Origin: Xylanibacter caecicola
GTDB lineage: Bacteria > Bacteroidota > Bacteroidia > Bacteroidales > Bacteroidaceae
Reading direction: 5' to 3'
Assembly (NCBI RefSeq): GCF_013166515.1
Contig: NZ_JABKKJ010000019.1
Coordinates: forward strand, 1 to 45,983
Length of the DNA: 45,983 nt
The translations under genes and the position numbers were made by a program. Positions within the stretch are counted from its first letter, which is position 1. The number at the start of each line of letters is the position of its first letter. A model generated the notes under the pieces. That model had not been told where the DNA came from. It made no database searches and saw only the letters and a list, made by a program, of their open reading frames with translations. This document shows, piece after piece, positions 30,261 through 37,940 of the stretch.

Positions 30261-31023
30261 ATTCGGAATAAAGGACATTGTCGATATAGTGGCAGTGGCG
30301 CTGATGCTGTACTATATTTACAGACTGATGAAGGAGTCGCGCTCGCTCAACGTGTTCATCGGCATAATGGTATTCATACCCACGTGGCTCTTTGTAAGTC
30401 AGATATTGGAGATGCGCCTGTTGGGAAGCATCATGGACAAGTTGGTGAGCGTGGGAACGATAGCGCTGATAATACTGTTCCAGGATGAGATACGCAAGTT
30501 TCTGTATACACTCGGAGCACATCAGCGGATGAGGGCTATAGTGAGACTGTTTTCATCGGAAGACAAGTCGGACAAGACAAGCAAGAAAAGCATAATGCCT
30601 ATTGTCATGGCGTGTATGAGCATGGGCAAGTCGCGAACCGGCGCGTTGATAGTCATCGAGCGCCATTCTCCGCTCGACGACATTGTGGATACAGGCGAGG
30701 AGATAGACGCCAAGATAAACCAGCGTTTGATGGAAAATATCTTTTTCAAGAATTCGCCTTTGCACGACGGGGCTATGGTAATTTTAAAAAAGCGCATACG
30801 TGCTGCCGGTTGTATATTGCCTGTCAGCCATAGCATAGATATCCCGAAAGAGCTTGGTTTGCGTCATCGTGCCGCCATGGGAATGTCGCAACACAGCGAT
30901 GCCATAACCGTTGTGGTGTCTGAAGAGACGGGGCGCATAGCCGTGGCGATAAACGGAAAATTCAGATTGAGGCTCTCGGCGGAGGAGTTGGAGAGTATCC
31001 TCACAAAGGAATTGGGTGTCTGA
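30253..31023 (+). CDS. cdaA: Diadenylate cyclase CdaA (DacA)
   Basis: A 256-aa membrane-bound enzyme that makes the second messenger c-di-AMP from two ATP. Three N-terminal membrane segments (about 8-26, 33-51, 63-79) are followed by the DAC domain (about 95-230) with the catalytic 'DGAMVI' (D172-A174) and 'RHRAAMGMSQHSD' (RHR 204-206) motifs. All key residues are present. It overlaps folP by 8 bases; a folP-cdaA pair is common in Bacteroidetes. c-di-AMP usually controls potassium uptake, osmotic balance and cell-wall state. Confidence 0.95.
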   Translation: MFEFGIKDIVDIVAVALMLYYIYRLMKESRSLNVFIGIMVFIPTWLFVSQILEMRLLGSIMDKLVSVGTIALIILFQDEIRKFLYTLGAHQRMRAIVRLFSSEDKSDKTSKKSIMPIVMACMSMGKSRTGALIVIERHSPLDDIVDTGEEIDAKINQRLMENIFFKNSPLHDGAMVILKKRIRAAGCILPVSHSIDIPKELGLRHRAAMGMSQHSDAITVVVSEETGRIAVAINGKFRLRLSAEELESILTKELGV

Positions 31024-31047
31024 GATGTTTTGATGGGGCGTGTGAAA

Positions 31048-31165
31048 AGAAGATAAAGGGAGATAGAAGAAGATATAGGAAGATAAAAGACGTATGCCTT
31101 GTTGCTTGTTTCAAAGCTATTGTCCTTTATTTTCTGTGGCTTTAGCCACATAATTTCCCATAACT
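31048..31165 (+). repeat. Purine-rich AGATA repeat, copy D
   Basis: Runs of AGATAAAGGGAGATAGAAGAAG-type units, then AGACGTATGCCTTGTT, a variable middle with GTGGCTTTAGCCAC, and ATAATTTCCC. It aligns along about 80 bases past the purine tract with copy B1 at 19953-20073, in the same order. It sits after cdaA. Confidence 0.7.
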
Positions 31166-31249
31166 TCTCATAACTTCGTATGTTAAAACCTCGATGCAAT
31201 CGTGCGATGTTTCACCTTTATTTGCAGCTTATAGATTTATTTATGTAAA

Positions 31250-31257
31250 TATATTTG
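31250..31257 (+). promoter_or_regulatory. Possible promoter -7 element of the GNAT-like gene
   Basis: TATATTTG fits the consensus; a TTTG 25 bases upstream is further than ideal. The start codon is 84 bases downstream. Confidence 0.4.
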
Positions 31258-31341
31258 TCCGTTTAAGACATGATATCTAATTTAGCGCTACTGCCACGAA
31301 AGCGGCATAACGGTTTGATGAAATCTATAAACGAGGATGTT

Positions 31342-31596
31342 ATGGAATATACAATAAATCATGATAAGGCGCGCAACATGTTTACAACAGTTGTCGACGG
31401 GCATACGGCATACGTGGAATACCGCTTGCAAAACGGAGTGTTGGACATCATACATACAATAGTGCCACGTCCAGTGGAAGGGCGTGGCATAGCGGCGGCA
31501 CTTGTGAAAAGAGCATACGGATATGCTTCGGAACAGGGGCTTGAGCGTGCCGGCACGTGCCCTTATGCGGCAAAATGGCTTGAACGGCATCCGTAA
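31342..31596 (+). CDS. Small GNAT-like N-acetyltransferase (YjdJ type)
   Basis: An 84-aa protein of the short GNAT class, containing only the acetyl-CoA binding core: 'AYVEYRLQNGVLDIIHTIVPRPVEGRGIAAALVKRAYGYASEQGL' has the R-G-x-G-I-A pyrophosphate loop, and 'GTCPYAAKWLERHP' is the conserved end of the YjdJ/GNAT1 family, with its Cys-Pro-Tyr. The acceptor is unknown. The ATG at 31342 was chosen because an AACGAGGA ribosome-binding sequence precedes it and this gives the family length; in-frame codons exist at 31270 and 31318. It is convergent with the LpxH-like gene, with a 21-base gap. Confidence 0.88.
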   Translation: MEYTINHDKARNMFTTVVDGHTAYVEYRLQNGVLDIIHTIVPRPVEGRGIAAALVKRAYGYASEQGLERAGTCPYAAKWLERHP

Positions 31597-31617
31597 ATGC
31601 CGTGAAATAACGTTGTA

Positions 31618-32382
31618 CTAAAGCTTCGTTTCGCCCTCTACATATTCCTCCATGAACAGATGTTCGCCGTCGAATACTGCGTAGGTGAACTGTGATATCC
31701 AGTCGCCGAGAATCATCATGCGTGTCTTTCGCGACAGCATGAGGTCGAGTTCGATGTGCCGGTGACCATATATGAAGAAGTCAATGTCTTTGTGTGTCTT
31801 CATATATTCCTTTGTATAGAGCACCAGTTCCTCTTTGTCCTCACCCATATACGGCGGCTCTTTCCCGTCTTTACGCTTCAGACGACTGTGCTTTGCCCAT
31901 TCAAGTCCGAAGCCGATGCCCCACCGCGGGTGAAGCATACTGAACAGACGCTGGCACGTCTTGTTGTGGAACACGCTGCGGATGAACATGAATTTGCGGT
32001 TGCTGTCGCCCAGACCGTCGCCGTGGGCAAGGTAGAATATCTTCCCGTAAAGCTCTGTTGTGGTTGGCTTGGAGTGTATGTTGACACCGCATTCGTTTTC
32101 TAAATATCCGTACATCCATATATCGTGGTTGCCCGTAAAATAGTGCACTTCCACTCCCATGTCGGTGAGTTCGGACAGTTTGCCGAGAAAACGCGTGTAG
32201 CCTTTTGGTACGGCATGCTTGTATTCGTACCAAAAGTCGAACATATCGCCCAACATGTATATGGCGGAAGCCTTGTGCTTGATGTCGTCGAGGAAGCGTA
32301 CCAGCCTTCGCTCTTGTGTCCTTCCATGTTCTATGGCGAGCGATCCCAAATGGGCGTCGGATATGAAATAGATGTTTTTCAT
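31618..32382 (-). CDS. UDP-2,3-diacylglucosamine diphosphatase (LpxH family)
   Basis: A 254-aa calcineurin-like metallophosphoesterase. It has 'ISDAHLG' (motif I, D and H ligands), 'YMLGDMFDFWYEYKHAVPKGYTRF' (motif II with GDxFDFW, characteristic of LpxH), 'YFTGNHDIWM' (motif III), 'AHGDGLGDSN' and 'FIYGHRHIELDL' (motif IV). LpxH cleaves UDP-diacylglucosamine to lipid X in lipid A synthesis. The start at 32382 (MKNIYFISDAHLG) fits; the longer frame adds 23 unrelated residues. A DUF59 gene lies just upstream in the same direction (55-base gap). Confidence 0.93.
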   Translation of the reverse strand: MKNIYFISDAHLGSLAIEHGRTQERRLVRFLDDIKHKASAIYMLGDMFDFWYEYKHAVPKGYTRFLGKLSELTDMGVEVHYFTGNHDIWMYGYLENECGVNIHSKPTTTELYGKIFYLAHGDGLGDSNRKFMFIRSVFHNKTCQRLFSMLHPRWGIGFGLEWAKHSRLKRKDGKEPPYMGEDKEELVLYTKEYMKTHKDIDFFIYGHRHIELDLMLSRKTRMMILGDWISQFTYAVFDGEHLFMEEYVEGETKL

Positions 32383-32437
32383 CCTGTTTTGGTGTTTGTG
32401 AAATGTAGCCGGCGTGCTGCCGTTTCTATGTGTTGTA

Positions 32438-32758
32438 CTATTCGAAACCAAGTTCCAGACGTGCCTCTTCGGACATCATGCTTTTGTCCCACTCCGGTTC
32501 AAAGACCAGATTTACCGTTGCCGATGTCACTTCGGGCAGTCCGTCTACCTTCTGGCGCACATCTTCCAGTATGAAGTCGGCTGCCGGACAGGTGGGTGCG
32601 GTGAACGTCATGTCCACCTCTACGGTGCTGTCTTCTTTCACCTCGATGCGGTATATCAGTCCGAGGTCGTAGATGTTCACCGGTATTTCGGGGTCATAGA
32701 CTGTTTTAAGTACATCCACTATTTTTTCTTCAATACGTGTCTTCTCTGCTTGTTCCAT
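32438..32758 (-). CDS. DUF59/MIP18 family protein (SufT-like)
   Basis: A 106-aa protein of the MIP18/DUF59 family, which helps assemble or target Fe-S clusters. The mark is 'KTVYDPEIPVNIYDLGLIYRIEV' (DPEIPVNIYDLGLIY) with 'VDMTFTAPTCPAADFILEDVRQKV', where the TxCP Cys is the conserved functional residue. Length is normal. It starts at MEQAEKT (32758). A 66-bp tandem repeat carrying three promoter-like -7 elements lies directly upstream. The name DUF59 leaves the exact client protein open; no suf operon is near. Confidence 0.92.
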   Translation of the reverse strand: MEQAEKTRIEEKIVDVLKTVYDPEIPVNIYDLGLIYRIEVKEDSTVEVDMTFTAPTCPAADFILEDVRQKVDGLPEVTSATVNLVFEPEWDKSMMSEEARLELGFE

Positions 32759-32780
32759 ATTCTTTAGATGCTTTTGTATT

Positions 32781-32923
32781 ATGCAAAGATAATGCAAACC
32801 GAATGCAATGAAACTTGTTTCAAATTGCTGAGGTGCCGCTTATCTTATGCAAAGATAATGCAAGCTGAATGCAATGAAACTTGTTTAAGATTGCTGAGGC
32901 GTAGCTTATCTTATGCAAAGATA
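32781..32923 (-). repeat. 66-bp tandem repeat with promoter elements
   Basis: Two full 66-base units (32781-32846 and 32847-32912) and a partial third start with ATGCAAAGATA. On the minus strand each carries TATCTTTGCAT, a -7 promoter element pointing to the DUF59 gene (32784-32791, 32850-32857, 32916-32923). The units differ at a few positions. Confidence 0.8.
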
Positions 32924-33062
32924 CTCTAAAAAGGGTGTAATGCCAAAGAAGACATGCTTTTTGTGCCTGTATGACGCCAATATCCCGGCTTTTGAACCAC
33001 AATGTCCTGTTGTCGGAGAGTTTATGAAGCCGCCTGTCGGTATATAGCCGGTAATGAAAGAA

Positions 33063-33755
33063 CTACAGTCTTCCCTCTTCGCTGTAGCTGTAATACCGTC
33101 CGTCGGTGATGATGAGGTGGTCGAGAAAATGTATGCGCATGGTTTCGCAGGCTTGCGATATGTGTTTTGTAATCTTGTCGTCGTTTCCGCTCGGATGGCA
33201 GTTTCCGCTCGGGTGGTTGTGGCAAAGCACCACGGCAGTGGCGTTGTTAAGCAACGTCTGTTTCATTATTACGCGCACATCCACCGCCGTTTCCGTTATT
33301 CCACCGTGTGACAGACGTATGCTTTTTATTAGTTTGTAATTCTGGTTCAGCAACAGTATCCATGCTTCTTCGGTGTCAAGATCCTGCATGATGGGGTGTA
33401 TATATTCGTATATGGCGTCGGCAGAGTTGAGATGTCTGCGCTCTTCCGCTTTTTCTATCTGCCTGCGCTTGCCCAGTTCGCATGCGGCGAGCACCGTTAT
33501 TGCCTTTGCCGGTCCCAATCCTTTGTAGCGCCCTCCGGCTAGGTCGGGAATGCCCATTTTCCCTAATGTGTTGAGGTTGTTGTTGCAGTCGGCAAGCACA
33601 CGTTTCATCAAGTCCACCGCACTCTCGTCTCTCGAACCGGAGCCAATGAGTATGGCGAGCAGTTCGGCATTCGACAGCGCCTGTGCCCCGAGCCGCTCCA
33701 GTTTCTCGCGCGGGCGATCCGCCTCGTCCCATTCGTTGATGCTCAGTTTCTTCAT
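33063..33755 (-). CDS. radC: RadC family JAMM/MPN domain protein
   Basis: A 230-aa protein with an N-terminal helix-hairpin-helix-like region ('PREKLERLGAQALSNAELLAILIGSGSRDESAVDLMKRVL', 'IPDLAGGRYKGLGPAKAITVLAACELGKR') and a C-terminal JAMM domain. The JAMM metal motif is 'VVLCHNHPSGNCHPSGNDDKIT', with H-x-H and the Asp at the normal distance, so the zinc site is intact. RadC was once linked to DNA repair, but that is not supported by later work; the true substrate is unknown. It is full length. The gene lies between the 66-bp repeats and a glycosyltransferase gene. Confidence 0.94.
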   Translation of the reverse strand: MKKLSINEWDEADRPREKLERLGAQALSNAELLAILIGSGSRDESAVDLMKRVLADCNNNLNTLGKMGIPDLAGGRYKGLGPAKAITVLAACELGKRRQIEKAEERRHLNSADAIYEYIHPIMQDLDTEEAWILLLNQNYKLIKSIRLSHGGITETAVDVRVIMKQTLLNNATAVVLCHNHPSGNCHPSGNDDKITKHISQACETMRIHFLDHLIITDGRYYSYSEEGRL

Positions 33756-33799
33756 TTGCGGTGTAGTATGGTATTATATAATATTAAAGTATAGGTTCG

Positions 33800-33862
33800 G
33801 GATATTCACATATGTCTTCTATCTCCCTCTATATTCCCTTATCTTCTTCTATCTCCTTTTGC
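33800..33862 (-). repeat. Purine-rich AGATA repeat, copy E
   Basis: On the minus strand: AGGAGATAGAAGAAGATAAGG-type units, then AGAAGACATATGTG. It keeps the purine tract and the ACATATG junction but lacks the tail seen in copies B1 and D. It lies between the radC start and the glycosyltransferase stop. Confidence 0.55.
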
Positions 33863-33873
33863 CAACCGGCAGA

Positions 33874-34914
33874 TTATTTATAGAAAGTCTTGTCGAAAGC
33901 GTGGAACTCGTTCTGTCCGAGAACGCAGCGTTTCCACCATGCGCTGATAAATCCGCAGCCGTAACCCATGAGTTGCACGAAAGCGGCACCAATGCTCATG
34001 ATGCCTATGCGCATGCTTTTGTTTGCACGTGACGAGTCGATGAAGATTAGAAGGGAATAGGCGATGAGGGGCAGCCACGGTGCGGCACAGAGCCAGTACC
34101 ATTTGTCTATGTCGTCGTATTCCATGAGAATACGCCCTACTGCCGAAGTAAGTATGAGGGCAATAGCCCCAACGGTAAAGACCATTGGCAACAGATGGAC
34201 GAGCTTAAGAGAGTCGGGATATTTTTTGTAGAGGTTTATGCGCGCTATGCCGCTGTTGTAAACTTGGCGGAAGAACTTGCGGAAGTCTGTGCGACGCTTG
34301 TGCCATACCCATGCGTCGGGGAACAGACGGCATTTGTATCCTGCCTTGAATATACGTATGGAAAAGTCTATGTCTTCACCAAAACGCATCTCGGAAAAAC
34401 CGTTCAATGCCTTGTAAACATCGCGCTTGATGCCCATGTTGAATGAGCGCGGATAGAACTTGTCGAGCTTTTTCTTCTTTCCCCCGCGTATTCCGCCAGT
34501 TGTGAAGAAGCTCGTCATCGAGTAGCTTATTGCCTTCTGTGTGTCGGTGAATGACAGATGTGCACTGTCGGAACCGCCGAAAGCATCGGCATCCTCATTT
34601 TCCAGTTCTCTGTTTACAGCATTGAAATATTCCGGTGGCAGTACAACGTCCGAGTCGAGAATGATAAGATACTCGCCTTTTGCACGTTCGGCACCGTAGT
34701 TGCGGCTCTTTCCCGGTCCGCTGTTGTCCTTGGAAAAATAGTGTATATCCAGCGCCCCGGTATATCCTTTGCATATATCCTTGCATGTGAGGGTGCTGCC
34801 GTCTTCAACGATGACAACTTCAAAATCCTTGAAAGTCTGTGTCGTGAGGCTTTCCAACAGTTCGTCCACTTCATCCGGACGGTTGTATACGGGAACGATA
34901 ACGGAATATTTCAT
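33874..34914 (-). CDS. GT2-family glycosyltransferase with membrane tail
   Basis: A 346-aa enzyme. 'MKYSVIVPVYNRPDEVDELLESLTTQTFKDFEVVIVEDGST' is a GT-A donor site, 'GKSRNYGAERAKGEYLIILDSDVVLPPEY' contains the DxD-type metal motif (DSDV), and 'GFSEMRFGEDIDFSIRIFKAGYKCRLFPDAWVWHKRR' has the ED(I/M)D-type acceptor and base region. Two or more C-terminal membrane segments ('LLPMVFTVGAIALILTSAVGRIL', 'WLCAAPWLPLIAYSLLIFI') anchor it in the inner membrane. It probably works on a lipid-linked or surface glycan. The start at 34914 was chosen over a frame to 35028 because the conserved fold begins there. The terminator of efp is just upstream, so expression is likely separate. Confidence 0.9.
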   Translation of the reverse strand: MKYSVIVPVYNRPDEVDELLESLTTQTFKDFEVVIVEDGSTLTCKDICKGYTGALDIHYFSKDNSGPGKSRNYGAERAKGEYLIILDSDVVLPPEYFNAVNRELENEDADAFGGSDSAHLSFTDTQKAISYSMTSFFTTGGIRGGKKKKLDKFYPRSFNMGIKRDVYKALNGFSEMRFGEDIDFSIRIFKAGYKCRLFPDAWVWHKRRTDFRKFFRQVYNSGIARINLYKKYPDSLKLVHLLPMVFTVGAIALILTSAVGRILMEYDDIDKWYWLCAAPWLPLIAYSLLIFIDSSRANKSMRIGIMSIGAAFVQLMGYGCGFISAWWKRCVLGQNEFHAFDKTFYK

Positions 34915-35009
34915 AGTGTGTTTAGGGTTGTATGTGGGGGCTTTTGGCTTTGCCGCATTCGGCGTTGCGGTGCCATAAAGAAAAAGGATTGTCGTGAAAA
35001 AAGCAAAAA

Positions 35010-35067
35010 GGTAAGAAACCTTTGGCATAGTTCCGCATGCTGTCGCGGATGTTTCCGGTTCCTTACC
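35010..35067 (-). terminator. Large efp terminator hairpin
   Basis: On the minus strand GGTAAGGAACC (35067-35057) pairs with GGTTTCTTACC (35020-35010), with one G-U, around an inner CCGC/GCGG stem, and is followed by TTTTTGCTTTTTT. It begins 11 bases past the efp stop. Confidence 0.85.
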
Positions 35068-35078
35068 TTATATATTTA

Positions 35079-35645
35079 TTATTCTTTTACACGGTTCAGA
35101 TAGCTGCCGTCACGTGTGTCAACCTGTATTAGGTCGCCCTCGTTGATAAACAGCGGCACGCGTACTTCCACACCGGTCTCGAGAGTTGCGGGCTTTGTGG
35201 CATTGGTTGCAGTGTCGCCTTTGACACCCGGCTCACTGTGTGTTATGCGCAGGTTGGTCTTGACGGGCATCTCTGCATAGAGGATAGTGTTTGTGTCGGC
35301 ATCGCTGACAACCTCTACAATATCGCTTTCTTTCATGAAGTCGGCTCCGGTAATAAGGTCTTTGGCGATAGGAATCTGGTCGAATGTTTCCTGATTCATG
35401 AATATATAGTCTGCGCCATCCATGTAGAGATACTGGTACGGGCGGCGTTCAACACGTACATCCTCGAGAGCTTCGCCGATGTTGAAACGCTTTTCAAGTA
35501 CGCGTCCGCTGACAACGTCCTTCAATGTCGTACGCATGATGGTGTTGCCTTTACCCGGTTTAACGTGGAGGAAGTCAATACAGAAGTACAACTTGCCATC
35601 CATGCGGATGCAAGTTCCTTTCTTGATGTCTTGTGATTTAATCAT
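35079..35645 (-). CDS. efp: Elongation factor P
   Basis: A 188-aa translation factor that rescues ribosomes stalled on polyproline stretches. The N-terminal KOW-like domain carries 'FCIDFLHVKPGKGNTIMRTTLKDVVSGRVLEKRF', with the loop Lys in PGKGN that is modified in many bacteria. Two OB domains follow, with the standard C-terminal 'TNATKPATLETGVEVRVPLFINEGDLIQVDTRDGSYLNRV'. Full length. It is divergent from rpmH, with promoter elements TAACTTTG (35703-35710) on this side. Confidence 0.97.
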   Translation of the reverse strand: MIKSQDIKKGTCIRMDGKLYFCIDFLHVKPGKGNTIMRTTLKDVVSGRVLEKRFNIGEALEDVRVERRPYQYLYMDGADYIFMNQETFDQIPIAKDLITGADFMKESDIVEVVSDADTNTILYAEMPVKTNLRITHSEPGVKGDTATNATKPATLETGVEVRVPLFINEGDLIQVDTRDGSYLNRVKE

Positions 35646-35702
35646 AATGAATTTACTTTATTTATTAAAATTACTTGCCTTAAGTAAGTGATTTACAGGC
35701 TG

Positions 35703-35710
35703 CAAAGTTA
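35703..35710 (-). promoter_or_regulatory. efp promoter -7 element
   Basis: TAACTTTG followed by GCAG on the minus strand, 57 bases upstream of the efp start. Confidence 0.6.
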
Positions 35711-35760
35711 CTATAATTTTGCAAAAAAACATAAAACAATCCACTAAAAACGCTTAATTC

Positions 35761-35791
35761 TTGGTTATTTAAAAAGAAATATGTAATTTTG
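35761..35791 (+). promoter_or_regulatory. rpmH promoter
   Basis: TTG at 35761-35763, a 20-base spacer and TAATTTTG at 35784-35791, followed by CAG, is a full consensus match for the L34 gene starting at 35839. Confidence 0.75.
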
Positions 35792-35838
35792 CAGCCCAAA
35801 GTGTGAAAACAAATAATAATAAAATAAAATAAACAACA

Positions 35839-35994
35839 ATGAAAAGAACATTTCAGCCGCACAACAGAAGAAGAGTGAACAAGCACGGCTTCCGTGAAAG
35901 AATGGCAACAAAGAACGGGCGTCGTGTACTTGCGTCGCGTCGTGCAAAGGGTCGCAAGAAGCTGACTGTTTCTGATGAGAACCACGGTAAGTAA
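35839..35994 (+). CDS. rpmH: 50S ribosomal protein L34
   Basis: A 51-aa, strongly basic ribosomal protein. '[18 protein letters not shown]' is the L34 start, followed by '[20 protein letters not shown]', all conserved. The C-terminal extension (TVSDENHGK) is as in other Bacteroidetes. It is monocistronic, with a consensus promoter and a strong terminator. The usual neighbours dnaA, rnpA and yidC are not here, which is normal for this phylum. Confidence 0.97.
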   Translation: MKRTFQPHNRRRVNKHGFRERMATKNGRRVLASRRAKGRKKLTVSDENHGK

Positions 35995-36021
35995 TCGTTT
36001 CTTCTGAAGAAATTCACAAGG

Positions 36022-36066
36022 AAAACAGAAAGAAGTAAAGTAATGCTTTGCTTCTTTCTGTTTTTT
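36022..36066 (+). terminator. rpmH terminator
   Basis: AAAACAGAAAGAAG(T)AAAG pairs with CTTT(G)CTTCTTTCTGTTTT across a 5-base loop and ends in TTTTTT. It starts 28 bases past the stop. Confidence 0.85.
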
Positions 36067-36069
36067 ATG

Positions 36070-36077
36070 TATCTTTG
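36070..36077 (+). promoter_or_regulatory. Promoter -7 element of the PASTA-rluD-ddl operon
   Basis: TATCTTTG followed by CAGG, 4 bases after the rpmH terminator T-run; the start codon is 21 bases downstream, so the leader is short. Confidence 0.65.
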
Positions 36078-36098
36078 CAGGAAAACAAACGTTGAGAA

Positions 36099-36812
36099 AT
36101 GAAGACCGGCGATTTCTTTAAAAAGTGTCTGAGCATGCGTGTTTGGGGCAATATGGCAGCCATGGCGTTGGTTGTCGTGCTGCTGGTTGTCGGTGTGAAA
36201 TTGGGCATAGACAAATATACCAGGCACGGAGAAGAAATCGTTATTCCGGATGTAAGGCGCAAAACGTTTGCAGATGCGGAAAATATATTGTTGGAAAAGG
36301 GACTGGATGTGGTGATTTCGGATACGGGATATGTACGCTCATTGTCGCCCGACTGTATACTCGAACAGAGTCCTGAGCCGGGAAAGGCGGTGAAGTCGGG
36401 ACGTGTGATATACCTTATTATAAATTCGGCACATTCGCCCATGCTTACCTTGCCGGATATAATAGATAACAATTCTTATCGCGAGGCAAGGGCGAAACTC
36501 ATAGCCATGGGCTTTAAGGTAGGTTCGCCGCAGTATGTGAGAGGAGAAAAAGACTGGGTATACGGGGTGAAGTGTAAGGGACGGAACATCAGTAACGGTG
36601 ATAAGGTCTCTGTAGAAGACATTCTTGTTATACAGGTCGGTGACGGCATGCGCGATATGAACGATTCTTTGATATATACCGACAGTGACTTTTTTTATGG
36701 TGACTCTCTGACACATCGTGAGCGTGGAGTACACATGGAAGGTATATACGAAGATGACGGATCCGGCTCGGGAGAAGGTGACGACTTTGAGGTTGTGGAC
36801 GGACCGGAGTGA
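36099..36812 (+). CDS. PASTA domain membrane protein
   Basis: A 237-aa protein with a short cytosolic N-terminus, one membrane segment ('MAAMALVVVLLVVGVKLGI', about 19-37) and two or three PASTA repeats in the periplasm: 'IVIPDVRRKTFADAENILLEKGLDVVISD', 'LTLPDIIDNNSYREARAKLIAMGFKVG' and a following half repeat. PASTA domains bind muropeptides or beta-lactams in kinases and PBPs. Here there is no kinase, so it is a stand-alone wall-sensing or scaffold protein. The acidic, Ser/Gly-rich tail is poorly ordered. It is upstream of rluD and ddl, the latter being a peptidoglycan precursor enzyme. Confidence 0.92.
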   Translation: MKTGDFFKKCLSMRVWGNMAAMALVVVLLVVGVKLGIDKYTRHGEEIVIPDVRRKTFADAENILLEKGLDVVISDTGYVRSLSPDCILEQSPEPGKAVKSGRVIYLIINSAHSPMLTLPDIIDNNSYREARAKLIAMGFKVGSPQYVRGEKDWVYGVKCKGRNISNGDKVSVEDILVIQVGDGMRDMNDSLIYTDSDFFYGDSLTHRERGVHMEGIYEDDGSGSGEGDDFEVVDGPE

Positions 36813-36863
36813 CCGATGCTCTCTGTATGATGTGTGCTATTATTCGGATTGCGGCTTTTTGAT

Positions 36864-37940
36864 ATGAATGAAACAATGAGCGAGGGATATATAGATAAGG
36901 TGGAGGACGACGGTGAACAGTCGTTGTACGAACATTTCCGCCTGATTGTGGATAAGGGGCAGGAACCTCTTAGAATAGACAAATTCCTGCTGGACAAACT
37001 GCATGACACAAGCCGTAACCGTATACAGCGTGCTGCGGATGCCGGATTTATATATATCAACGGTAATCCCGTGAAGAGCAATTATAAAGTGAAGCCTCTT
37101 GAAGAGGTCGTCATGATGCTTGACAGACCGTTCTATGAAAACACGATAGAAGCAGAAGATATTCCGTTGAAGGTTGTTTATGAGGACAACGAACTGATGG
37201 TGGTGGACAAGCCTGCCGGGCTTGTCGTTCATCCCGGATGCGGCAACTATCATGGAACGCTGGTGAATGCCATTGCATGGCATCTGAGAAACAATCCGGA
37301 ATATGATCCCAACGACCCTGAGGTGGGGGGGCTTGTGCACAGGATTGACAAGGATACAAGCGGACTGCTGGTGGTGGCGAAGACGCCTGAGGCAAAGTCA
37401 AAGTTGGGCTGTCAGTTTTTCAACAAGACAACACGTCGCAGCTATAATGCACTTGTGTGGGGTAACTTTGTCGAGGACGAAGGGCGGATTGAAGGCAATA
37501 TAGGGCGCGACCCCAAAGACAGGCTGCGCATGGCTGTGTTTCCGCCGGAGTCGGGTATAGGCAAGTCCGCCGTAACCCATTATCGGGTGATAGAGCGTTT
37601 CGGCTATGTTACGTGGGTGGAGTGTATACTTGAGACGGGAAGAACGCATCAGATACGTGCCCACATGAGGCATATCGGGCATCCGCTGTTCTGTGACGAA
37701 CGTTATGGTGGCGACGAGATAATACGCGGAAACCGAAGCGGCAGCTACAAACAGTATATCCGGAACTGTTTTAAGATTTGTCCGCGCCAGGCACTTCATG
37801 CGAGAACACTTGGCTTTATACATCCGTCTACCGGCAGACAAATGGATTTTGAAACACCGTTGCCCGAAGATCTGGCTATGTTGGTGGACAAGTGGAGGAG
37901 ATATATTAAAGGAAACGATTTAAATAATGATACTATATGA
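36864..37940 (+). CDS. rluD: 23S rRNA pseudouridine synthase, RluD type
   Basis: A 358-aa RluA-family pseudouridine synthase. An N-terminal S4 domain (about 30-90: 'LRIDKFLLDKLHDTSRNRIQRAADAGFIYINGNPV') is followed by the catalytic domain with 'HRIDKDTSGLLVVAKT' (the catalytic Asp in RIDKDTSG) and 'ETGRTHQIRAHMRHIGHPLFCDERYGG'. RluD makes the pseudouridines of helix 69. The RluA/RluC/RluD split cannot be settled fully from sequence, though the S4 domain plus length favour RluD. The start ATG at 36864 was chosen; 36876 is also possible. It overlaps ddl by 4 bases. Confidence 0.94.
   Translation: MNETMSEGYIDKVEDDGEQSLYEHFRLIVDKGQEPLRIDKFLLDKLHDTSRNRIQRAADAGFIYINGNPVKSNYKVKPLEEVVMMLDRPFYENTIEAEDIPLKVVYEDNELMVVDKPAGLVVHPGCGNYHGTLVNAIAWHLRNNPEYDPNDPEVGGLVHRIDKDTSGLLVVAKTPEAKSKLGCQFFNKTTRRSYNALVWGNFVEDEGRIEGNIGRDPKDRLRMAVFPPESGIGKSAVTHYRVIERFGYVTWVECILETGRTHQIRAHMRHIGHPLFCDERYGGDEIIRGNRSGSYKQYIRNCFKICPRQALHARTLGFIHPSTGRQMDFETPLPEDLAMLVDKWRRYIKGNDLNNDTI

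Noticed and set aside
33180..33240. Apparent duplication HPSGNxHPSGN in the RadC metal motif
   Set aside because: Aligned to the RadC pattern H-N-H-P-S-G-x-P-x-P-S-x-x-D, the spacing is normal; the second PSG is the usual second PS. It is not an insertion.
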